A stretch of DNA of 64,000 nucleotides. Origin: a bacterium (GTDB taxonomy: Bacteria; Myxococcota_A; Bradymonadia; Bradymonadales; Bradymonadaceae). The stretch lies in contig JAUIBR010000018.1 of NCBI GenBank assembly GCA_030427705.1, positions 62,001 to 126,000 on the forward strand. Direction: 5' to 3'. This document shows, in pieces, positions 8,376 to 15,743 of the stretch; the first letter of the stretch is position 1; each line of letters opens with the position of its first letter. A model generated the notes under the pieces. It was not told the DNA's origin. It was given only the letters and a program-made list of their open reading frames with translations, and did no database searches. The position numbers and the translations under genes were made by a program.

Positions 8376-9878
8376 TTAGACGCTGAGCAAAAGGAGGGAC
8401 TCGTCTTCTCTCAGCAAACCCAATCGAGCTCCATTCGGCGAGAATGCGGCTGCAAGCACATCAAAGGTAATCCGATACTTTTTGCCGTCTGGCAGCAATA
8501 GGACGCCGCCATTCGTGAGTACCTTCCAGCCCTCCTTTGTCCAAGCGATGGCCCCTTCGACCTCGACCTCGGTATCGTCTGGGTCGAACCCGAGTTCATC
8601 AACGGCGCGCGAGCGGTCAGCCGCGGCATCGTCAGCTGACTCGTCTTTCGCGAAGATGGCCGCGAGTAGTTTCTCTTCTGGGGTCAGCGGAGTCGAAGCG
8701 GCAACTTGTTGATTGAACTCGCTGACGTCGATCAGTCTCCCGTCTTTGGAAACCCAGACATCTGAGGTCCATGGCTCAACTTTCGTGGCGTAGTAGGTGA
8801 CGCCGCTGGACTGATCCACGACGGCAATCTCATCATCCCCCGACGCAAGTGCGTAGGCTCCGTCTCGGCTATAGGCTGCAACAGCTGGTCGGTCTGATTC
8901 AATACGAACCATCTCTTGCGCATCGGTCCGCATGTCGATTCGGTACAAGTACTCGGGCTGCCCATTGACCAAGAGGCGCAACGGCACCTCTGCTGGCACG
9001 TGGTCGAGCTCGACCATCCGCGAGATATCGATCACGTTGACCCCACCAAATCCTTCGATGTCGGAATCCGACACGAGCAAAAGATAGCGCTCTTCAAACA
9101 GCCCTATCACCCAACCCGGCCGAATCGTCATCGAGCTCAGTGTCGTTTGTTTCTCAGCGTCGATGATGGTGAGTTCGCGACCCTTCACAGAGGCAAGCCG
9201 CTCGTCATCCAGCCAGATCAAGCTGCGCCAAGGTCCGGTGTATCGAATCTGGTCCTCGTAGCTAAATCCGTCCTCCATCGGTACGACGATGGGTTGCGTT
9301 TCTTCGGGAGAGGACCACGGTTGCGGAATCGCATTTCCGGCTTCGACTGCGCTGAAGAGTACTCCCAACGCATCAAGAAGCATGGCGAATTCGGAATCGG
9401 TGATGACAGACGGAGCGCTCAACTCCACCAGTTGATTGCATCGGTTTGCCCGCCAAATCGCGAAGTCGTAGGCATCATTGACGGTGCCGTCCACGGGCTG
9501 AACAAACCGCGCGTCGTCGGGAACCAAGATGGGTTCACGCAGCGTTATCGGGAGGACTGGAATCTTGTCAAAAAGAACCACGTCGTCTGCATCGACCAGA
9601 CGCTCTGCAACCGCGCGCGGACCCCAGCGGCCATCAAGATCGACTTTGCCATTAAAAATGTCCCGGAGTCCTGCGGAGTCCACGCCAAGCCTGTTGCAGG
9701 CAGCGTCGTAGGACGCGGGATGAACTAGCGGGCAGGCCAGCTCGATATGCCGCCAATCCGTGATGCCTGATGCAAGGTCGTCCGCGTGACCAACTGCGCC
9801 GGCAGACGTTTGATCGAGTTCATCGATGGCGTCTTGCACGAGTTCAACGTCTGACCCGAAGAAGTCGATGATGCCCAT
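8376..9878 (-). CDS. Cytoplasmic WD40-like propeller protein, unknown function
   Basis: 500 residues from the ATG at 9876-9878, two bases after the stop of the EGF lipoprotein gene. The longer frame upstream is antisense-like to the repeats and was rejected. There is no signal peptide. The first ~200 residues are Asp-rich and predominantly helical, with DFFGSDVELVQDAIDEL at the start. From about residue 220 short strands alternate with Asp/Gly turns (LIWLDDERLASVKGRELTII, YSRDGAYALASGDDEIAVV, LAAAFSPNGARLGLL), as in six- to eight-bladed propellers. The tight spacing to the giant lipoprotein gene suggests co-expression. Confidence 0.65.
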   Translation of the reverse strand: MGIIDFFGSDVELVQDAIDELDQTSAGAVGHADDLASGITDWRHIELACPLVHPASYDAACNRLGVDSAGLRDIFNGKVDLDGRWGPRAVAERLVDADDVVLFDKIPVLPITLREPILVPDDARFVQPVDGTVNDAYDFAIWRANRCNQLVELSAPSVITDSEFAMLLDALGVLFSAVEAGNAIPQPWSSPEETQPIVVPMEDGFSYEDQIRYTGPWRSLIWLDDERLASVKGRELTIIDAEKQTTLSSMTIRPGWVIGLFEERYLLLVSDSDIEGFGGVNVIDISRMVELDHVPAEVPLRLLVNGQPEYLYRIDMRTDAQEMVRIESDRPAVAAYSRDGAYALASGDDEIAVVDQSSGVTYYATKVEPWTSDVWVSKDGRLIDVSEFNQQVAASTPLTPEEKLLAAIFAKDESADDAAADRSRAVDELGFDPDDTEVEVEGAIAWTKEGWKVLTNGGVLLLPDGKKYRITFDVLAAAFSPNGARLGLLREDESLLLLSV

Positions 9879-9880
9879 CG

Positions 9881-12800
9881 TTACAGGTCCCAACACACGC
9901 CGAGATATCGCTCGCCATACGGCGCCAGGTTGCTTGGCGTCGAGCGTGAGCCGGGATAGCGGTCGAGGAGCACGTCGTAGGTGCCTGGGATGAGGCGGTG
10001 CGTCATCCATGGGCCTTCTAGCTCGTTCGGGTTCGAGTAGTCGTACTCGAAGCTGCCCAAGAGGTGCCGCACACCGGTGTCTCGGGAGACGGCGTAGAAA
10101 CGGAAGGGGTTTGAGTCGATGTGGTTCGCCGGCAGCGCTTGACCGTCGATGGTGAACGTCACGTTGATGAGCGATGAGGGCACGTCGACGTTGATGGTCT
10201 GCGACGCACCTGAGATGACCAGATCATCGATCAACACGCGTTCGCCGTAAGGGCCCAGGTTGCTCGCCGTACTGCGCGAACCTGGGTAGCGGTCCAAAAG
10301 AATGTCGTAGGTGCCGGGGATCAAGCGGTCGGTGTTCCACGGACCTTCCAGTTCGTTAGGGTTTGAGTAGTCGTACTCGAAACTGCCCAGCAGGTGCCGG
10401 ACTCCCGTGTCCTGAGCGACCGCATAGAATCGGAATGGGTTAGAGTCGATGTGATTCGACGGTAATGCGGCACCGTCAATAGTGTAATTTATTGTCAGGG
10501 TTGTCTGCGGCACGTCGATGTTAAGCGTCTGGCTGGAACCTGAAATCTCGACGTCTGCCATTAGAACGCGTTCAGCATAGGGTCCCAGGTTGTTCGCCGT
10601 GCTGCGTGAACCGGGGTAGCGATCCAATAGGATATCGTACGTGCCAGGGATGAGTCGGTCCGTGTTCCAGGGGCCTTCAAGTGCATTCGGGCTTGAGTAG
10701 TCGTACTCGAAACTGCCCAATAGATGCCGTACTCCCGTGTCCTTCGCGACCGCATAAAACCTGAAGGGATTGGAATCGATGCTGTTCGCAGGCAGCGGTT
10801 GTCCACCAATCGTGTAGTTGATGGTCAGCTGCGTTTCGGGCACGTCGATATTGATCGTCTGGGAAGCACCGCTGATGACCAGATCTGGGATCAAAACACG
10901 CTCGGCATAAGGCCCCAGGTTATTCGTGGTACTGCGCGAGCCAGGATAGCGGTCCAACAAGATATCGTAGGTTCCGGGAATGAGCCGGTCGGTGTTCCAG
11001 GGACCTTCCAGAGCATTCGGGCTCGAGTAGTCGTATTCGAAGCTTCCCAGCAGATGTCGCACGCCGGTGTCTTTTGCGACAGCGTAGAATCGGAACGGAT
11101 TGGAGTCGATGCTATTCGCCGGCAACGGTGCGCCGGCGATCGTGTAGTTGATGGTCAGAGTCGTCTGAGGCACATCAATATTGATGGTCTGCGATGCACC
11201 GCTGATGACCAAGTCCTCGATAAGGACACGCTCGGCGTAGGGGCCCAGATTGCTAGGCGTGCTTCGCGAGCCCGGGTAGCGGTCCAACAAGATATCGTAG
11301 GTTCCTGGGATCAGACGGTCAGTGTTCCAGGGACCTTCCAGCGCATTCGGGTTCGAGTAGTCGTATTCGAAGCTGCCCAGCAGGTGTCGAACACCAGTGT
11401 CCTTGGCGATCGCAAAGAACCGGAACGGGTTTGAGTCGATATGGTTAGCAGGCAATGGCTGCCCGCCAATCGTATAGTTGATGGTCAGAGTGGTCTGGGG
11501 AATGTCGATGTTCAGCGTGTTCGTGCCCGAAGTGATGACGACGTCCGACATCAAAATGCGCTCAGCATAAGGCCCCAGGTTGCTCGGCGTGCTTCGCGAA
11601 CCGGGGTAGCGGTCAAGCAGAATGTCGTAGATTCCAGGAATCAGACGGTCCGTTATCCACGGGCCCTCCAACGCATTGGGGTTTGAGTAGTCGTACTCGA
11701 AGCTACCCAGCAGGTGCCGGACGCCGGTGTCCTGAGCCACCGCATAGAAGCGGAATGGGTTCGAGTCGATGTGATTTGCGGGCAGTGGCGAGCCACCGAT
11801 GGTGAAGTTCGCGATGATCTTCCCGGAAGGCACGTCGATGACGTTCGGGAACGCCGCCGTGCTGGCGCAGGTCGTCGCGCCGCAGTTGGGGTTGATGCTG
11901 CCGACGCACTCGCTCGCCGCGTTGCAGGTATCTCCTGTCGTGCAATAGACCCCGTCATTACAGGCGCTGCCGGTTTGCCGACTAATCAACGAGAAGCTCT
12001 GCGTCTGGTTGTCGCATGCGCCATAGTATTGGCACGGGCTTGGTGCAGGCGGCGCAACTGGAACGTTCGTCGCGATGCAACCCTGTGCATCGGCGCTTGG
12101 GTTGGCGGGCGCGCAGCTCTCGTCGCCGGTGCACCATTGCCCGTCGTCGCACACCGAATCGTTGGGGACATTGCTGGCGACGCCCCCGGAGCACGAATCT
12201 GTGGTGCACGCGATGCCGTCGTCTGGCACCAGATTGTCGTCGTTTGTGAACTCGCAGCCCAAGATGTCGTCGCAGCTATCGGCTGTGCAGTCGTTGCTAT
12301 CGTCGCAGACTCGGGCCGAACCGCCGCCACAAACGCCGGCCGAACACGTCTGGCCATCTGTGCACTCCGTCGTGGTGCATGGCGAGCCGTCGGCGAGGTT
12401 GTTGAACTGACACACGCCTTGGACCAAGACGTCATCGGTGCACGGGTTGTTGTCGTTGCAGGTCGGCGTGTAGCACTCGGCCATTCCGTTTGTGACGCGG
12501 CACGCCTGATTCGTCGCTGCGCATGTGTTCGGGATGCATGGGTCATCTGTGCAGCCGCCGTTTCCGTCTGGATGGAATCCTGCGTCACAAGCGCACGCGA
12601 ATGCGGTGCCCATGCCGGAGCTCGAGCAAACCGTTTTGTTGGGGTCCATGCACGGATTAGGCAAGCACGGGTCTTGTGTGCAGGTACCGTTGCCGTCGTC
12701 ATGATAGCCGTTTGCCATGTCACATTGGTCGCAGGCGTCGCCCACGTAACCCGGGTTGCAGGTGCAGCTCACCACGCCGCCCGTATCGTCGCATGTACCG

Positions 12801-13672
12801 CTGTTGTTGCAGCTGTCGTTTGCGCCGGTTTCGCAGAATTCATCAGGTACGCAAGCGCCGTTATCGTCGTGATAGCCGGCGTCGCAAACGCACTCATAGG
12901 CTGGACCGTTCGTATTGCAGGTCGTTTTGTTCGCCATCGTGCAAGGGTTTGGCAGGCAGGGATCGGTCGTGCATCCGCCATTTCCATCGGGGTGGTAACC
13001 ACCCGCCGAGTCGCAATCCTGGCAGAATGGTTGTGCCCAGCCGTCCTGACAGACGCAGCTGATGGTACCAGCGTCTTCGGTGCATGTTCCGTTGCCCGCG
13101 CAAGATGTCGGCGAGCAAGTCTGGTCGACGCTGCATCGGTCGCCCTCAAGGTGAGTTCCCGCGGGGCATTCGCAGGCGGCGGTGCCGTCGGTCACGACAC
13201 ATACGAAGTCGTCTTCGCAGTTCAGCAGGTCACATGGATTGTCGGTGCATTCGCCTTCGTGCATCTGGAACCCGGCGGCTTCGTCGCAGCTACCGCAGAA
13301 GTCCCCGGCCCAACCCGTATCGCACGAGCATTCGGGACCGCTATCGCCTTCGGTGCATGTTCCGTGTTCGTTGCAGGTGGTTGGCAAACACGTCGTGTCC
13401 GCCTCGCAGGCCGTCCCGCTATCGGTCGTGCCAGCTGGGCAGACGCACTGCCCAACGCCGTCGTCATCGATGCACGTTTGGTCACCGCGGCAGTCCGCGA
13501 CTTCACATGGGTCGATCTGGCAATCGGGACCAACGCAACCCTGGTCGATATCGCCCATGTCGACATCCACGTTATTGGTCGGATCGACGTTGTTCGCGGG
13601 CATCTCGTCGGTGCAATCACACGCTGAGAGCGGAAGTAAACAAAGGATAAACAGATAGAACAGGCGGCGCAT
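9881..13672 (-). CDS. Giant surface lipoprotein: EGF-like Cys modules plus six ~110-residue tandem repeats
   Basis: 1263 residues. Lipoprotein signal MRRLFYLFILCLLPLSAC, a short NNVDPTNNVD linker, then about 330 residues of EGF-like modules (C.NGTC...G..C.C..GW.G..C). A second Cys-rich block follows, of the DDxNPCTxDxC type (about 400-600). Six tandem ~110-residue repeats make up the C-terminal half, each with LPAN(H/S)IDSNPFRF, LLGSFEYDY and RLIPGTYDILLDRYPGSRS. DNA period is about 330 bases. The repeats look like beta-sandwich stalk domains. The last repeat ends in YLGVCWDL, a terminal Cys absent from the other five. It is likely a long adhesin-like stalk. The gene at 20002 has the same design with an unrelated-looking repeat. 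SD GAGG precedes the ATG. Confidence 0.85.
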   Translation of the reverse strand: MRRLFYLFILCLLPLSACDCTDEMPANNVDPTNNVDVDMGDIDQGCVGPDCQIDPCEVADCRGDQTCIDDDGVGQCVCPAGTTDSGTACEADTTCLPTTCNEHGTCTEGDSGPECSCDTGWAGDFCGSCDEAAGFQMHEGECTDNPCDLLNCEDDFVCVVTDGTAACECPAGTHLEGDRCSVDQTCSPTSCAGNGTCTEDAGTISCVCQDGWAQPFCQDCDSAGGYHPDGNGGCTTDPCLPNPCTMANKTTCNTNGPAYECVCDAGYHDDNGACVPDEFCETGANDSCNNSGTCDDTGGVVSCTCNPGYVGDACDQCDMANGYHDDGNGTCTQDPCLPNPCMDPNKTVCSSSGMGTAFACACDAGFHPDGNGGCTDDPCIPNTCAATNQACRVTNGMAECYTPTCNDNNPCTDDVLVQGVCQFNNLADGSPCTTTECTDGQTCSAGVCGGGSARVCDDSNDCTADSCDDILGCEFTNDDNLVPDDGIACTTDSCSGGVASNVPNDSVCDDGQWCTGDESCAPANPSADAQGCIATNVPVAPPAPSPCQYYGACDNQTQSFSLISRQTGSACNDGVYCTTGDTCNAASECVGSINPNCGATTCASTAAFPNVIDVPSGKIIANFTIGGSPLPANHIDSNPFRFYAVAQDTGVRHLLGSFEYDYSNPNALEGPWITDRLIPGIYDILLDRYPGSRSTPSNLGPYAERILMSDVVITSGTNTLNIDIPQTTLTINYTIGGQPLPANHIDSNPFRFFAIAKDTGVRHLLGSFEYDYSNPNALEGPWNTDRLIPGTYDILLDRYPGSRSTPSNLGPYAERVLIEDLVISGASQTINIDVPQTTLTINYTIAGAPLPANSIDSNPFRFYAVAKDTGVRHLLGSFEYDYSSPNALEGPWNTDRLIPGTYDILLDRYPGSRSTTNNLGPYAERVLIPDLVISGASQTINIDVPETQLTINYTIGGQPLPANSIDSNPFRFYAVAKDTGVRHLLGSFEYDYSSPNALEGPWNTDRLIPGTYDILLDRYPGSRSTANNLGPYAERVLMADVEISGSSQTLNIDVPQTTLTINYTIDGAALPSNHIDSNPFRFYAVAQDTGVRHLLGSFEYDYSNPNELEGPWNTDRLIPGTYDILLDRYPGSRSTASNLGPYGERVLIDDLVISGASQTINVDVPSSLINVTFTIDGQALPANHIDSNPFRFYAVSRDTGVRHLLGSFEYDYSNPNELEGPWMTHRLIPGTYDVLLDRYPGSRSTPSNLAPYGERYLGVCWDL
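9905..11850 (-). repeat. Coding tandem repeat, six units of about 330 bp
   Basis: Six in-frame units inside the giant lipoprotein gene. Landmark motifs recur near 9912, 10240, 10571, 10904, 11236 and 11565. Protein identity between units is high, but the DNA differs at many third codon positions. Confidence 0.85.
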
Positions 13673-13714
13673 ACAGTCCTCAATTTCACGTTGCGCGGGG
13701 ACCGTAGCGCAAAC

Positions 13715-14155
13715 TCAACGCGATTTCGCCTGAAAGTGGCTGAAAGTCTGAAGAACGAGGACTCCCGGTTCTTGATTCAACGGCCAAAGGTCAGTTGCCG
13801 TAGACCTTGATGCACTGCCGTGTGTACCAATGAGCAAGACAGCTTCGGTTTCAACGTCAAGTCCAACGACCTCGTTGATTCCGGCCTGCTTTGCTGCCGC
13901 GGCTTGAGTTGCGTCGCCCCAAGCGACCAGCTTTAACACGTCGTAGGAACATGCGGTCCCGACCTTCGACCATGACCGCGGGCCGTCCGATGCGTTCAGG
14001 TTTGGGTCGAATCCCATCGTGCCGCCGTTCGGTCCTGCCGGTCCCAGCAGGATTGGTGGGTGGCCAACGTCTTCGTAAATGAGCCCGGCGGGCGTGCACG
14101 CGCTAAGGATGCACGCGGTTGCAAGCAGCGTCAGTAGTTTAATGAAGTTGTTCAT
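13715..14155 (-). CDS. TRL-family lipoprotein with repeat-derived C-terminus
   Basis: 146 residues from the ATG at 14153-14155, two bases after the stop of the paralogue at 14158. Lipoprotein signal MNNFIKLLTLLATACILSAC. The core reads ACSYDVLKLVAWGDATQAAAAKQAGI..V..LD, then a hydrophobic strand with ..L.GTHG. This is the layout I know from TRL-like lipoproteins (A/SC...LGLVAWGDAS..AAK..GI..V). The family has no established function. The final ~25 residues (NQEPGVLVLQTFSHFQAKSR) do not match the paralogue and run through an R1 repeat at 13756-13774, which may have displaced the original stop. Confidence 0.7.
   Translation of the reverse strand: MNNFIKLLTLLATACILSACTPAGLIYEDVGHPPILLGPAGPNGGTMGFDPNLNASDGPRSWSKVGTACSYDVLKLVAWGDATQAAAAKQAGINEVVGLDVETEAVLLIGTHGSASRSTATDLWPLNQEPGVLVLQTFSHFQAKSR
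13756..13774. repeat. R1 repeat, single inverted copy in a gene 3' end
   Basis: CGAGGACTCCCGGTTCTTG, the reverse complement of the R1 core. It lies inside the last codons of the TRL-like gene, where it encodes QEPGVL. Confidence 0.85.
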
Positions 14156-14157
14156 GA

Positions 14158-14472
14158 TTAGACTCCTGAGACCACGGTGCAGTACTTGCGGTACACAATC
14201 CCCAAGACGCCCATACGCTTTTCGTCCGCTGCTTGGACCTGGGTGATTCCCCCGGCTCTTGCGGCGGCGTCTTGGCTGGCATCTCCCCACGCGACGAGTC
14301 CCAGCACACCATAAGCGCATGATTCGCCGGTCTTGGTCATGACCCGTTTTCCGTTAACTGGCGTCAGGGGAACGTTCTCGGGTGGGGCTTGGACGTTGTG
14401 ATACACCGCGCCAAACGGGGCGCAACTGGTCAGGAGCGCCGTGGCGCAGCCGAGTAATATCAGTCGTTTCAT
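14158..14472 (-). CDS. TRL-family lipoprotein
   Basis: 104 residues, start ATG at 14470-14472 with an AGGT ribosome site. Signal MKRLILLGCATALLTSC with lipobox LTSC. The mature part has SCAYGVLGLVAWGDASQ, AAARAGGITQV, then GVLGIVYRKYCTVVSG. These are the recurrent elements of TRL-like envelope lipoproteins as I recall the family. It is intact and shorter than its neighbour at 13715, with which it forms a two-gene operon by tandem duplication. Role unknown. Confidence 0.75.
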   Translation of the reverse strand: MKRLILLGCATALLTSCAPFGAVYHNVQAPPENVPLTPVNGKRVMTKTGESCAYGVLGLVAWGDASQDAAARAGGITQVQAADEKRMGVLGIVYRKYCTVVSGV

Positions 14473-14528
14473 AGTTTACCTCATGTGGTTACACGAGGTG
14501 ACCAAATACACCCGTTGTTTGTGGGGGA

Positions 14529-14637
14529 CAAGGACTCCCGGTTCTTGATTCTATGCGGGTATCGCGGTTCTTGATTCTATGCGGGTATCGAGGACTCCCC
14601 GAATCTATGCGGGGATCGAGGACTCCCGGTTCTTGGG
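14529..14637. repeat. R1 degenerate tandem array
   Basis: Four inverted units of the type CGAGGACTCCCGGTTCTTG + ATTCTATGCGGGTAT, with internal deletions. Unit 1 starts AGGACTC at 14531. Unit 2 lacks AGGACTC. Unit 3 reads ACTCCCCGAATC. Unit 4 is complete at 14617-14635. The array separates the TRL pair from the outer-membrane gene. Confidence 0.85.
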
Positions 14638-14642
14638 CGGTA

Positions 14643-15734
14643 CTAGAATTGGTACTTCGCTTTCACACCTCCGACGATTCCGACAGTCAGGCCGTCGGTT
14701 CGCGTGGCATATCCGATATCCCCCAGCAGCGTGACCGAGTCGTTCAGCTGCCAGCCGGCTTCGTAGATGAAGCGCAGACCGGTCGGATTGACGTTGGGGT
14801 TGGGTTGTGTGTTGGCCTCGAAGGTCAATGACATCGGGACGTTGGGCACGGTGTCCCAAGCAAAGGCCATCCAGTAGCGGTTGCCGATGTCCTGCACCAG
14901 GTCAGCACCAAGCTCGAGGTTCGTTCCGCCGATACGCCCGATGCGCAGGGCAAGGCCCGCACCGATGGCAAACCCTTTTGTACTCGCGCCAAGCGTCAAG
15001 CGCGCGGTGGTCGAGAAGTTGCGGTCGGCCTCAAACGTGACTGTTCCAAAGCCATAGTTCAGGCCCGGTTCGTCATCGGAGAGCGGGGAAAACGGTACGC
15101 TCTCGCCGTTCTGGAGCACCGTCGCTTCCGCGCCACGCATAATGCCGAGGCCGAATCCGAAATCGTACAGATAGGTCAGGGGCCGATAGGTATATTGGAT
15201 TTCTGACTTCCACATATTGTCGGATCCGCCTAGACCGGACCGGTTGGCCATCAACGAACCCGCGTCTCTGGCCATAGGTTGTGTACTCGCCACGCAACTC
15301 AAACTCAGACGTTTTCTGCGCGTGCCTGTCCAGACGGGCCTGTCGCTTCGTCAGATTTGTCTCGCCTTCCACGTAGACGGGCTGCGGGGTTTCGGGGGTT
15401 GCAAAGTGATTGCGCAGTGCGCCTTCACGACTCTCGGAGGCAATGAAGTACTCCACTCCCGGAGGTTGCATATCTTCGGCGGGCACAACCGCGACATGTG
15501 ACGTTGGCGTGGCGCGCTTAAACGGAATGCGTTTGAAATCCTCAGTTGAGTCCAGCGGACGAACGGCCAACCAAACGGTCTTGAGCTGCCAGTCTTTGAG
15601 AGCTCGGTCTGGAACCATGCGTCCTCCTCGGCCGGAGCCTCGGTCTTCGGGACATGAAATGCGGTCGGTTTTTCCTGCGCAAATGCGGTCTGTGCGACCA
15701 GAAGGAACACCAGCGCAAATAACAGTCGTTTCAT
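14643..15734 (-). pseudogene. Outer-membrane barrel protein with two apparent frameshifts
   Basis: The start is clear: the ATG at 15732-15734 after AGGAGGA, with signal MKRLLFALVFLLVAQTAFAQ. The frame shifts near 15597-15605 (GAGCTCTCAAAGAC; removing a TC restores GAG CTC AAA GAC TGG). The protein then continues as LKDWQLKTVWLAVRPLD...PAEDMQPPGVEYFIASE. It shifts again near 15215-15290 into the barrel frame, which ends with VKAKYQF, an aromatic C-terminus typical of outer-membrane barrels. Compared with the paralogue at 15744, the order of segments is the same: PAE..Q.PGV.EY, then GEY, then a Tyr-rich strand, then a barrel. The paralogue supports one ancestral ~360-residue gene. Decay or sequencing error cannot be separated here. 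It is 9 bases downstream of the paralogue. Confidence 0.65.
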
Positions 15735-15743
15735 CGTTTCCTC

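Noticed and set aside
11714-13627. Open frame of 637 codons on the plus strand opposite the giant EGF lipoprotein
   Set aside because: It is a shadow of the Cys-rich repeats on the other strand (regular Val/Ala/Gly/Arg composition, no ribosome site, no domain). The minus-strand protein has signal, modules and repeats.
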